Assembly: GCF_007748035.1 (NCBI RefSeq)
Contig: NZ_CP036278.1
Span: forward strand, 2,542,001 to 2,606,000
Direction of reading: 5' to 3'
Length of the DNA stretch: 64,000 nt
Source: Aeoliella mucimassa
GTDB lineage: Bacteria; Planctomycetota; Planctomycetia; Pirellulales; Lacipirellulaceae
The position numbers and the translations under genes are program-made. Position 1 is the first letter of the stretch, and each line of letters starts with the position of its first letter. Positions 1-8,320 of this stretch are shown here, in pieces. The notes under the pieces are model-generated. The model did no database searches, was not told where the DNA came from, and saw only the letters and a program-made list of their open reading frames with translations.

Positions 1-2
1 GC

Positions 3-194
3 ACCGGTCCAGGGCGCAACTGGATGAAGCCGGGCGTTGAGTTCGAACTCGGCCGCTACGACTTAATCGGCGAGCGCATCCAACAGCGGAATCCCAACAT
101 CAAAGTCGTGGAACTCGATGGACTGGGACACTTGCCGCATATCGAAGATTTCACGCGGTTTAAAATGGCCTTTACCGGGGCACTTCAGCCCTAA
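3..194 (+). CDS. alpha/beta hydrolase, C-terminal fragment
   Basis: This reading frame enters from the left edge and ends in TAA at 192-194, so only about 63 C-terminal residues are visible. It contains the segment VVELDGLGHLPHIED, in which a histidine follows a short hydrophobic strand and a Gly-Leu-Gly turn. That arrangement is typical of the catalytic His of alpha/beta-hydrolase-fold enzymes near the C-terminus. The nucleophile and acid residues lie outside the window, so the substrate cannot be inferred. A strong hairpin follows the stop codon. Confidence 0.7.
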   Translation, partial: TGPGRNWMKPGVEFELGRYDLIGERIQQRNPNIKVVELDGLGHLPHIEDFTRFKMAFTGALQP

Positions 195-209
195 CCAAGC
201 GGCAAAATA

Positions 210-254
210 CGCCCGCCGGCCAACCCGCAAAGGTCATTGGTTGGCCGGCGGGCG
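210..254 (+). terminator. 15-bp perfect hairpin after the hydrolase
   Basis: Positions 210-224 (CGCCCGCCGGCCAAC) and 240-254 are exact reverse complements, separated by a 15-nt loop. The stem sits 16 bases after the hydrolase stop. The T-tract is weak on the plus strand (ATTGTTAC) and slightly better on the minus strand (TATTTT). It could act as a terminator or a transcript-stabilising hairpin. Confidence 0.6.
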
Positions 255-473
255 ATTGTTACACGGAAGTTCCTAATTTGGCCCAATTTGTGGCCGAGTG
301 CTGCGCAGTCTGATGATGCTCCTGCTTATGTTTCTTGCTCAGCCGATATAGATTTCGGTTCAATCGCCATCGAATCCCATTCGCTGTGGCATTGGCCTTC
401 GTCAAGTCGCTATAATGATCCACAAGTCCTATCGCTTCCCACCACTCCATTCTCCCTCGGAGGCAGCGACGAC

Positions 474-3400
474 ATGTGGATCGGACCCCGTTTGTGGATG
501 CAGGGTGCATCACTAAGTATTTGTTTGCTCGCTACGAGCTTGGTTTCGTTCGTCCAGGCGGAAGATCGAATTGACTTCAATCGTCAGATTCGGCCCTTGC
601 TATCGGATCGCTGTTACCAGTGCCATGGCCCTGATGAAAATCATCGCGAGGCCGGACTGCGCCTCGACCTGGAGGAAGCCGCCACGGCCGAAACCGATTC
701 GGGCACCATTGCCCTCGTGCCTGGCGATACCGAAGCCAGCGAGTTGGTCGCCCGCATCGCGACCGACGATGCCGATCTGGTGATGCCGCCGGTCGATTCG
801 GGTAAGTCGCTCAATGCCGAGGAAATTGCGCTACTCAAGAAGTGGGTCGAGCAGGGTGCCAAGTACCAACCTCACTGGGCCTTCGTTGCTCCCAAAGTGG
901 TCGCCCCCGCCGAGGTCAAGCAAGCTGAGTGGCCAGCAGGCGAAATCGACAAGTACATTCTGGCCGAGATCGAAGCCGCGGGGCTCGAACCCTCGCCCGA
1001 AGCCAACAAGATAACGCTCATCCGCCGAGTGACGCTCGACCTCACGGGCTTGCCTCCCACGCCGGAGGAAGTGGCCGCGTTCCTGGCCGACGACTCCGCC
1101 GATGCGTACGAGAAGGTGGTCGATCGCTTGCTCGCGTCGCCCAGGTATGGTGAGCACATGGCCCGGTTCTGGCTCGATGCGGTCCGCTATGGCGACACGC
1201 ATGGCTTGCACCTGGATAACTATCGCGAGATGTGGCCCTACCGCGACTGGGTGGTGCGGGCCTTCAACGACAACTTGACGTGGGATCAGTTCACCAGGAT
1301 GAACCTGGCCGGCGACCTGCTGCCCGAGCCTTCGCTCGACGACCTGATCGCCAGCGGCTACAACCGCTCGCACATCACCACGAACGAGGGTGGTTCGATC
1401 GCCGAAGAAGTTCGGGTGCGGAACGTGGTCGATCGCGTGTCGACCACCGGTACCGTGTTCATGGGACTCACCATGGGCTGCGCGGTGTGCCATGATCACA
1501 AGTTCGATCCGATCACGATGCGCGACTTCTACGCGATGTCGGGCTTCTTTAACAATCTCGATGCCAACCCCATGGATGGCAACCGGGCCGACCACGCCCC
1601 CACGGTGAAAGCCCCTACGCCTGAGCAGCAGACTGAGCTCGCGCGTCTCGAACAACGACTCAAGGAACTCGCGACCAAGCTCGATGCTCCTTGGCAAGCG
1701 GTCGATACCGCCCAAGCGGAGTGGGAAACCAAAACCCGTGAGCAACTCGCCAGCCAGGCGAAGCCGGAGCTGGTGTGGGGCACCTGGCACAGCGTGGGAC
1801 CCTTCCGTTCCGACCTTCGCTATCTGCAAGGTCAGAAGCAAGGCCCTGAAGGCAAACCAGTGAAGCTTGACGATCAGTTTGAGCTGTCGACCGGCGAAAA
1901 GGTCGCCTGGGTCGCCCATCCCGAGTGGGCCGATGGCGAGCCGCATACCGAGTTCGAGCAAATCGTCTCCGCGATGTTCGTCTATCGCACGATCGAGTCG
2001 GATCAGGCGCGGGCGATCACCGTCGGCGTCGGTTCGGACGACGGGGTGCGCATCTACTTGAACGGCAAAAAGGTGCACGACAAACGGACGCCTCGGGGAG
2101 TCACGGTGAACGAAGATCAGGTGACCTTGAAGCTCAAACAAGGCACCAACGAGCTGCTGATGAAGATCGTCAACCACGGCGGAGGATGCGGCTTTGCCTT
2201 CAGCGTGCCCGAGGGGAATGAGTTGCCGGCCGAGGTGATTGCGGCCGTGAACGTGGAACCTGCCGCCCGCACCGACGAGCACCAGCGGACGCTTCGCCAG
2301 TACTATCGCATGCAGATTTCCGACGACGCTGGCATCGCCGAGCTACTCGACGAACGTAGCAAGGTGGAGCAAGAGAAGGTGGCTGTCGAAAGCGCCATCC
2401 CCACGACGCTCATCATGAAAGAGCGAGCCGAGGTGCGACCCACCTACGTGCTGACCCGTGGGCAGTACGATACGCCCGACAAAGAGCAAGGTGCCCTGCC
2501 CCGCCGGGTGCCGGAGTTCTTGCCGTCGCTGCCGGACGATGCTCCCAAGGATCGACTTGGCCTGGCCAACTGGTTGTTGACCGAACAGCAGCCGCTTATG
2601 GCGCGAGTCACCGTGAATCGCTTCTGGCAGCAGCTGTTCGGCATCGGTCTGGTCGAGACCTCCGACGACTTTGGTTCGCAAGGCTCCTGGCCTAGCCATC
2701 CGGAACTCCTCGATTGGCTGGCCATTGACTTCCGCGAACACGACTGGGACGTCAAACGCACGATGAAGCAAATGGTGATGTCGCAAACCTATCGTCAGTC
2801 GTCCAAGACCTCGCCGGAGCTGACCGCGATCGATCCCAAGAATCGGTTGCTGTCGCATGGTCCACGGTACCGGCTGGATGCCGAAGTGATTCGCGACCAG
2901 GCGCTCGCCGTGAGTGGGTTGTTGGTCGAAAAGCTCGGCGGCCCCGGCGTGAAGCCACCGCAGCCGAGTGGTCTGTGGGAGGCGGTCGCCTACTCCGGTT
3001 CGAACACCAAGACCTTCGTGGCCGATCACGGGCCCGAAAAGGTGCACCGCCGTAGCGTGTACACGTTCTGGAAACGGACGTCGCCGCCGCCGGAGATGAC
3101 GACGCTCGACGCCCCTTCGCGGGAGAGTTGCGTCGTGCGTCGCGAACGCACCAACACTCCCCTGGCAGCGCTCATGTTGCTGAACGATCCGCAGTACTTC
3201 GAAGCCGCCCGGGCGCTGGCCCAGCGAGCAATGCGAGACGCCAAGAACGAGCCCGATGCGGTCGTCGATCGCATGTTCGAGCTGGCAACGCTCCGCGAGC
3301 CGACCGACGACGAGCTGTATCGGCTTCGCACGCTGTTCGACGAAAGCCTCGCTCGCTACGAGAGCGATCCTAACAGTCGCGATCAACTGCTCAGCGTCGG

Positions 3401-3503
3401 CGAGGCTCCGATGGACGACGAACTCGATCACACCGAGCTGGCATCGTGGACACTCGTGGCCAACGCGATATTGAATTTGGATGAGGTGCTCAACAAGGAG
3501 TAG
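474..3503 (+). CDS. planctomycete cytochrome-C-like/DUF1549/DUF1553 secreted protein
   Basis: The product is about 1009 residues. I start at ATG 474 because the residues after it form a classical signal peptide (MWIGPRLWMQGASLSICLLA, then VQAED), whereas the open frame further upstream runs back into the hairpin at 210-254. Residues 47-51 are CYQCH, a heme-binding CxxCH site of the PSCyt1 domain. DUF1549 (PSCyt2) follows, then a central PA14-like beta region around residues 500-640 and a C-terminal DUF1553 (PSD1) domain. The family is massively expanded in planctomycetes and normally sits next to a DUF1501 gene, as here. The biochemical role is not established; a link to polysaccharide or sulfated-glycan degradation in the enlarged periplasm is commonly inferred from context. 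Confidence 0.93.
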   Translation: MWIGPRLWMQGASLSICLLATSLVSFVQAEDRIDFNRQIRPLLSDRCYQCHGPDENHREAGLRLDLEEAATAETDSGTIALVPGDTEASELVARIATDDADLVMPPVDSGKSLNAEEIALLKKWVEQGAKYQPHWAFVAPKVVAPAEVKQAEWPAGEIDKYILAEIEAAGLEPSPEANKITLIRRVTLDLTGLPPTPEEVAAFLADDSADAYEKVVDRLLASPRYGEHMARFWLDAVRYGDTHGLHLDNYREMWPYRDWVVRAFNDNLTWDQFTRMNLAGDLLPEPSLDDLIASGYNRSHITTNEGGSIAEEVRVRNVVDRVSTTGTVFMGLTMGCAVCHDHKFDPITMRDFYAMSGFFNNLDANPMDGNRADHAPTVKAPTPEQQTELARLEQRLKELATKLDAPWQAVDTAQAEWETKTREQLASQAKPELVWGTWHSVGPFRSDLRYLQGQKQGPEGKPVKLDDQFELSTGEKVAWVAHPEWADGEPHTEFEQIVSAMFVYRTIESDQARAITVGVGSDDGVRIYLNGKKVHDKRTPRGVTVNEDQVTLKLKQGTNELLMKIVNHGGGCGFAFSVPEGNELPAEVIAAVNVEPAARTDEHQRTLRQYYRMQISDDAGIAELLDERSKVEQEKVAVESAIPTTLIMKERAEVRPTYVLTRGQYDTPDKEQGALPRRVPEFLPSLPDDAPKDRLGLANWLLTEQQPLMARVTVNRFWQQLFGIGLVETSDDFGSQGSWPSHPELLDWLAIDFREHDWDVKRTMKQMVMSQTYRQSSKTSPELTAIDPKNRLLSHGPRYRLDAEVIRDQALAVSGLLVEKLGGPGVKPPQPSGLWEAVAYSGSNTKTFVADHGPEKVHRRSVYTFWKRTSPPPEMTTLDAPSRESCVVRRERTNTPLAALMLLNDPQYFEAARALAQRAMRDAKNEPDAVVDRMFELATLREPTDDELYRLRTLFDESLARYESDPNSRDQLLSVGEAPMDDELDHTELASWTLVANAILNLDEVLNKE

Positions 3504-3589
3504 CCACTCGCAAGCGGCTCGTTCGCTTGCAGGTGGATCGCTGTCTCCTTACGCATGTTCCTCAAGTCTCAACCCCTTAGATCGACGCC

Positions 3590-5092
3590 ATGGATCCTAT
3601 TCGCGAACATTTGCAGCAACTGACCCGTCGGCATTTCTTCGGCGGCACCGCCCTGGGGCTCGGCACCGCCGCGCTCGCCTCGTTGACCGGCGCCAAACCG
3701 GCGGCCGCCAGCGCGAAGCTCGGCATCGGCAGCGTTCCTCACTTCGCCCCCAAGGCGAAGCGGGCGATCTACCTGTTCATGGCCGGAGCCCCGTCGCCGC
3801 CCGACATGCTCGACTACAAGCCGAAGATGCGGGACAAGTTCAAGGCCGATCTCCGCAAGGAAGTGTACGAAGATGGCTCGCCGGTGCTGCGCACTCGGGT
3901 GACCACGATGACCTCGGGGCAAAGTGCGTTTCCCATCGCTCCTTCGAAGTACAAGTTCGAGCAGTACGGACAAGGCGGCGCCTGGATCAGCGAGCTTCTG
4001 CCTTACACCTCGCGAATGGCCGACGACATTGCCATCATTCGTTCGATGTGGACCGAGGCCATCAACCACGATCCAGCGATCACCTACATCACTACCGGCA
4101 ACCAACTGCCTGGCTCACCGAGCCTGGGTGCCTGGCTCAGTTATGGGCTTGGCAGCGAGAATGAAAACCTGCCGTCGTTCGTGGTAATGACCCCTAGTTG
4201 GACCGGTCGCCAGGAAGCCCAAGCGTTGTACAATCGGCTCTGGGGTACCGGTTTCCTGCCGAGTAAGCACCAGGGGGTCGCCCTGCGTTCGAGCGGCGAC
4301 CCTGTGCTGTTCCTGTCGAATCCCCCCGGCGTGAGCCCCACCGATCGCCGCCGGGTGCTGGACACCGTGGCCGCGTTCAACCGCGAGCGGTATCAGCAAT
4401 TCGCCGATCCCGAAACCGAGGCCCGCATCGCCCAGTACGAGATGGCCTATCGCATGCAAACGTCGGTACCGGAGTTGACCGACCTGTCGAAAGAGCCACA
4501 GCACGTGCTCGACATGTACGGCCCCGACGTCCACAAGCCCGGCACGTTCGCCGCGAGTTGCTTGCTAGCGAGGCGGATGATCGAGCGCGGAGTTCGGTTT
4601 ACCCAGATCTTCCACCGCGGTTGGGACCAGCACTTCAACCTGCCAGGCGACCTGCCGAATCAATGTCGCGACATCGACCAGCCAAGCTGGGCGCTCGTGC
4701 AAGATCTCAAGCAACGCGGGCTGCTCGACGACACCCTGGTGGTCTGGGGCGGCGAGTTCGGCCGCACCATGTATTGCCAAGGCACGCTCAACGACAAGAC
4801 CTACGGGCGCGATCACCATCCCGGCTGTTTCAGCATCTGGATGGCCGGCGGCGGCGTGAAAGGGGGCACCGTGCATGGCAATACCTGCGACTACGGGTGC
4901 AACATCGTCGATGCATCCGGCGCGCCGACCACCAAGTTTGAAGACGGCGCGGTCCACATTCGCGATCTCAATGCGACTATTCTCCACCAGCTTGGCATCG
5001 ATCATAATCGTCTGAGTGTGAAGTTCCGTGGTCTCGACCAAAAACTTACCGGGGTCGAAGAAGCCCACGTCGTGAAGTCGGTGCTCGCTTAG
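3590..5092 (+). CDS. DUF1501 family Tat-exported protein
   Basis: This 500-residue protein belongs to DUF1501, a sulfatase/alkaline-phosphatase-like superfamily group that accompanies DUF1553 proteins in planctomycetes. The N-terminus carries a twin-arginine signal, TRRHFFGG followed by a hydrophobic Gly/Ala-rich stretch, so it is probably folded with its metals before export. Downstream are segments typical of the family, including [10 protein letters not shown] and [10 protein letters not shown], whose Asp/His residues would be metal ligands in the phosphatase fold. It lies 86 bases after the DUF1553 gene on the same strand, which suggests co-transcription. The substrate is unknown. Confidence 0.92.
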   Translation: MDPIREHLQQLTRRHFFGGTALGLGTAALASLTGAKPAAASAKLGIGSVPHFAPKAKRAIYLFMAGAPSPPDMLDYKPKMRDKFKADLRKEVYEDGSPVLRTRVTTMTSGQSAFPIAPSKYKFEQYGQGGAWISELLPYTSRMADDIAIIRSMWTEAINHDPAITYITTGNQLPGSPSLGAWLSYGLGSENENLPSFVVMTPSWTGRQEAQALYNRLWGTGFLPSKHQGVALRSSGDPVLFLSNPPGVSPTDRRRVLDTVAAFNRERYQQFADPETEARIAQYEMAYRMQTSVPELTDLSKEPQHVLDMYGPDVHKPGTFAASCLLARRMIERGVRFTQIFHRGWDQHFNLPGDLPNQCRDIDQPSWALVQDLKQRGLLDDTLVVWGGEFGRTMYCQGTLNDKTYGRDHHPGCFSIWMAGGGVKGGTVHGNTCDYGCNIVDASGAPTTKFEDGAVHIRDLNATILHQLGIDHNRLSVKFRGLDQKLTGVEEAHVVKSVLA

Positions 5093-5196
5093 CCCATTCG
5101 CCTTGCTGCGGAATCGAATCGCGGCTCGTGGTGCAATAGTAGCCCGCGTTGCTCAACAACGACCGCAATACCGCGGTCCGCACTTAGGTTCTATCC

Positions 5197-6522
5197 ATGA
5201 TTCGTCGATTAGCATCGTTGTTGTCTGGTTGTTGTTTCATGGGCCTGCTGATGATGGCTGGCTCGCTGTCACAGGCCGAGCAGCCCGCGACTCCCTACGA
5301 GGGGACCTTCCCCACGGCCGACTCGAAGAAAGGCCTGCAGGTCGAACTCGTCGACGATGCCCTCGCGCTCGGCATTCGCCATGCGACGCTCAACATCAAT
5401 CTCTCGCAGGCGATGCTGCCCGGCGCGGCTGCCGACGACCCGCGGGTGATTGGCTACCAGAACGCAACCGGCACTTACACCATGAATGGCGACTTCGTCC
5501 GCGGCGTCGAGCAGCAGCTCCGTCCGCTGAGCGACGCGGGCGTGTTGGTGTATGCCATTTTATTGACCTACGAGTCGGACGATCCCGACGTAAACCGCGT
5601 TGCCTTGCACCCGAGCTACGACAAGAGTGCTCCTAACCACTTGGGGGCCTTCAACACCGAGACGCAAGAGGGGCGCGAGTGGCTGGCTGCTACCATCGAG
5701 TTTCTCGCCGAGCGGTGGTCGCGTCCTTCGGGCGAATGCGGCCGGATGGTCGGGTACATCGTCGGCAACGAGGTGAACTCGCACTGGTTCTGGAGCAACT
5801 GCGGCCGCGTGACCATGGAGGAGTTCGCCGAAGACTACCTCGACGCGGTGCGTATCGTGCATACTGCGGTGCGGAGTAAGGCTACCTGGCCGCGGGTGTA
5901 CCTGTCGCTGGAGCACCATTGGAACATCCGCTACCCCGGCGGCGACGAGCTGCAAGCGTTCCCCGCCCGCCCGTTCCTCGAGTACTTTGCCAAGCGCGCC
6001 AAAGAGACTCCTGGCGGCGACTTCGATTGGCACGTTGCTTTTCATCCCTATCCCGAGAACCTGTTTGAGCCGCGATTCTGGAACGACAAAACCGCAACCG
6101 ACACGCCCGACACCCCGCGGGTGACCTTCAAGAACCTGCACATTCTGACCGACTATCTCAAGCAGCCGGCGATGCAGCATGAGGGAGCGACAAGGCACGT
6201 GTTACTCAGCGAGCAAGGCTTCCACAGCACGCCCGACAAAGAGGGCGAGACGGCGCAAGCGGCCGCTTATTGCTACGCTTACGAGAAGGTCAACCGCCTC
6301 GCTGGCATCGACGCGTTCATCCTGCACCGCCACATCGATCACCCCCACGAAGGGGGCCTGAACCTGGGCCTCCGCCGCCGCACGCCGGGTGCGGCCGATC
6401 CCCATCCCAAGAAACCGATGTACGACTGCTTCCAAGCCGCCGGCACGCCAGCCTGGGATGAAACCTCGAAGTTCGCCCTACCGATCGTGGGACTTGAGAG
6501 TTGGGACGAGATTTCGGAGTAA
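5197..6522 (+). CDS. secreted glycosidase-like protein (DUF5722-type)
   Basis: The product is 441 residues with an N-terminal signal peptide (MIRRLASLLSGCCFMGLLMM... SQAEQ). The body resembles DUF5722 proteins, which have a glycoside-hydrolase-like TIM-barrel. Two glutamates are placed as in clan GH-A enzymes: one in YIVGNEVNSHWFW (possible acid/base) and one in HVLLSEQGFHS (possible nucleophile). HVAFHPYPENL is another barrel-strand-like motif. The gene follows the DUF1553/DUF1501 pair on the same strand with a 100-base gap, so it may act on the same glycan. Family assignment is from motif memory rather than a profile search; the substrate is not predictable. Confidence 0.7.
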   Translation: MIRRLASLLSGCCFMGLLMMAGSLSQAEQPATPYEGTFPTADSKKGLQVELVDDALALGIRHATLNINLSQAMLPGAAADDPRVIGYQNATGTYTMNGDFVRGVEQQLRPLSDAGVLVYAILLTYESDDPDVNRVALHPSYDKSAPNHLGAFNTETQEGREWLAATIEFLAERWSRPSGECGRMVGYIVGNEVNSHWFWSNCGRVTMEEFAEDYLDAVRIVHTAVRSKATWPRVYLSLEHHWNIRYPGGDELQAFPARPFLEYFAKRAKETPGGDFDWHVAFHPYPENLFEPRFWNDKTATDTPDTPRVTFKNLHILTDYLKQPAMQHEGATRHVLLSEQGFHSTPDKEGETAQAAAYCYAYEKVNRLAGIDAFILHRHIDHPHEGGLNLGLRRRTPGAADPHPKKPMYDCFQAAGTPAWDETSKFALPIVGLESWDEISE

Positions 6523-6657
6523 GCGAACGGTGTATTCCGCGTGCCAAGGGCGACAAGGTTCCGTAGCGGCGAAGCCCCGTTAACACCGCCAGCGAGTTCA
6601 CCTAGAATAGGGGTTTCGGTTCCTTCTTCTCCCACGTTCTCCCAGAGCGCAGCACGG

Positions 6658-7893
6658 ATGCCCACACTCAACTGGATTGGAAAAGACGCGGTCGTCGACC
6701 ATCACCGCCGAGTGCCGACGCGGCTGTTGGAGTGCGACCGCGAACTGTCGGTTGGTGATCCCGATGCCGAAAACCTGCTGGTTGAGGGAGACAATCTCGA
6801 AGCCCTCAAGGCCTTGCTGCCCCGCTATCGGGGACAGGTAAAGTGCATTTACATCGATCCTCCTTACAACACCGGCAACGAGAACTGGGTTTACAACGAC
6901 AACGTCAACGACCCCCGCGTCCGCAAATGGCTTGGTGAGGTCGTCGGCAAAGAGGCCGAAGACCTCTGCCGCCACGACAAGTGGCTCTGCATGATGTACC
7001 CGCGACTGGCGCTTTTGCGGGAGTTTCTGAGAGAAGATGGTGCGATTTTTGTTTCGATTGCCGACCATGAAGTCCAGAACTTACGAGCAATCCTTGATGA
7101 AGTGTTTGGTAGGCAGAACTTCATTGCAACGGTTGTCTGGCAGAAAGTGTATGCTCCTAAGAGTTCAGCCAAGTATTTCTCCGAAGATCATGACTACATT
7201 CTTGTATACGCAAGAAATGCTGAGCGTTTTTTGCCAAATCTAATGCCTCGCACCGACAAGCAAAATAAGGCATACAGCAATCGGGATGACGACCCCAGAG
7301 GACCTTGGCGACCTAATAATCTTGCAGCACGAAACTACTATAGCAAAGGGACATATCCAATTACTTGTCCCGGTGGCAGGGTCATTACAGGTCCTCCGCG
7401 TGGATCCTATTGGCGAGTTTCTAAAGAGAAGTTGGAATTACTAGACGCTGAAGGTCGCATCTACTGGGGAAAAGATGGGAATAGCGTTCCGGCTCCCAAG
7501 ATATTTCTCTCAGAAGTTAAGCAAGGTGTAGTTCCGCAGACATTGTGGAAGTATGAAGAAGTGGGACATACTCAAGAAGCAAAGAAAGAATTGGTCAGCC
7601 TTTGCGATTTTGACTCATCTGCCGATGTCTTTATCACTCCCAAACCTACTCGACTAATCCGACGCATCATCGACTTGGCAACCGAGAAAGATTCGCTCAT
7701 TCTGGATTCTTTCGCGGGCAGTGGCACGACTGGTCATGCGGTAATGGCTGCCAACAAAGCCGATGGAGGCAATCGTCGTTGCATCCTCGTGGAGGTCGAA
7801 CCCGAGGTTTCACAAAGAGTCACCCGGCAGCGACTAGAGCGAGCATCCGAGCAGCTTTCCGAATGTGAAACGGGGGGGGGGGAGCGAGTCTAG
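6658..7893 (+). CDS. mod: type III DNA methyltransferase Mod, N-terminal part, frame-shifted (phase-OFF)
   Basis: This is the first 411 residues of a type III R-M modification subunit, an N6-adenine methyltransferase of the beta group: DPPYNTG (residues 67-73) precedes the AdoMet motif FAGSGTT (352-358). The start at ATG 6658 begins MPTLNWIGKDAVV, the usual N-terminus of this Mod family; the open frame upstream is dispensable. The target-recognition region lies between the two motifs. The frame runs into an 11-G tract (7872-7882) and stops three codons later at TAG 7891-7893. The family's conserved C-terminal region continues immediately afterwards in the +1 frame. As written, the gene encodes a truncated protein that lacks about 135 residues. 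With 10 or 13 Gs it would read through as one protein of about 550 residues. Confidence 0.93.
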   Translation: MPTLNWIGKDAVVDHHRRVPTRLLECDRELSVGDPDAENLLVEGDNLEALKALLPRYRGQVKCIYIDPPYNTGNENWVYNDNVNDPRVRKWLGEVVGKEAEDLCRHDKWLCMMYPRLALLREFLREDGAIFVSIADHEVQNLRAILDEVFGRQNFIATVVWQKVYAPKSSAKYFSEDHDYILVYARNAERFLPNLMPRTDKQNKAYSNRDDDPRGPWRPNNLAARNYYSKGTYPITCPGGRVITGPPRGSYWRVSKEKLELLDAEGRIYWGKDGNSVPAPKIFLSEVKQGVVPQTLWKYEEVGHTQEAKKELVSLCDFDSSADVFITPKPTRLIRRIIDLATEKDSLILDSFAGSGTTGHAVMAANKADGGNRRCILVEVEPEVSQRVTRQRLERASEQLSECETGGGERV

Positions 7894-8311
7894 CGAATCT
7901 GCCACCCCGCTTGGCTTCCGCTACTGCCGTCTCGGTCGCACGCTGCTCGATGAGCATGGCAACATTAATGGCGACGTGCCGTTTGCCGATTTGGCGCGGT
8001 ACGTTTACCTGCTTGAAACCGGGGTTCCCATCCCCAAGCGACCGCAGAAAAACTGCCCCCTGCTTGGTGTCCATCGAGGCCGAGCCATCTACCTACTCTA
8101 CAATGGTGTGCTCGGCGACCGCCGGCCCCAGGGGGGAAACGTGCTAACGTCGGCCATCCTGGCCGACCTGCCCACGCCCGACGACAAGCACCACGCCCCC
8201 AATGGCATCGAGCGAGTGGTGTATGGCGAGGCCTGCCGACTTGGCGAGGCCACTTTGCGCCGCGAACGGGTGACGTTCCGGCAAATTCCTTACTCTCTGC
8301 GCGAGGCGTAA
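7865..8311 (+). CDS. mod: type III methyltransferase Mod, C-terminal part in shifted frame
   Basis: This segment is not an independent gene. From about position 7907 it encodes LGFRYCRLGRTLLDEHGNI, FADLARYVYLLETGVPIPKR, YLLYNGVLGDRRP and GGNVLT, which is the conserved C-terminal end of the same Mod family whose N-terminal part occupies 6658-7893. The frame here is offset by one base from the N-terminal part, and the switch falls in the 11-G tract. The last codons end at 8311, nine bases before the res start. In the ON state Mod and Res are therefore tightly coupled; in the OFF state ribosomes stop 420 bases earlier, which probably also lowers Res translation. Confidence 0.9.
   Translation: MKRGGGSESSESATPLGFRYCRLGRTLLDEHGNINGDVPFADLARYVYLLETGVPIPKRPQKNCPLLGVHRGRAIYLLYNGVLGDRRPQGGNVLTSAILADLPTPDDKHHAPNGIERVVYGEACRLGEATLRRERVTFRQIPYSLREA
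7872..7882 (+). repeat. poly-G tract of 11, candidate phase-variation switch in mod
   Basis: Eleven consecutive G residues lie inside the linker between the AdoMet-motif domain and the C-terminal domain of mod. The surrounding codons are E-C-E-T-G-G-G before the shift, and the conserved domain resumes in the +1 frame. Slipped-strand mispairing at such tracts is the established ON/OFF mechanism of phase-variable mod genes in Haemophilus, Neisseria and Helicobacter. A homopolymer sequencing error is the main alternative explanation. Confidence 0.85.
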
Positions 8312-8320
8312 ACCCTGCCC

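Noticed and set aside
237-473. N-terminal extension of the DUF1553 gene back to 237
   Set aside because: The extension begins inside a terminator-like hairpin and would bury the clear signal peptide that starts at 474.
831-2282. 483-residue minus-strand open frame opposite the DUF1553 gene
   Set aside because: It is antisense to a gene with strong family motifs and has low-complexity His/Arg/Gly content typical of a shadow frame in high-GC DNA.
7872-7882. The frame break in mod as simple gene decay
   Set aside because: The break is exactly at a homopolymer, both sides keep conserved motifs, and the adjacent res gene is intact. A sequencing error remains possible and is stated as the main alternative.
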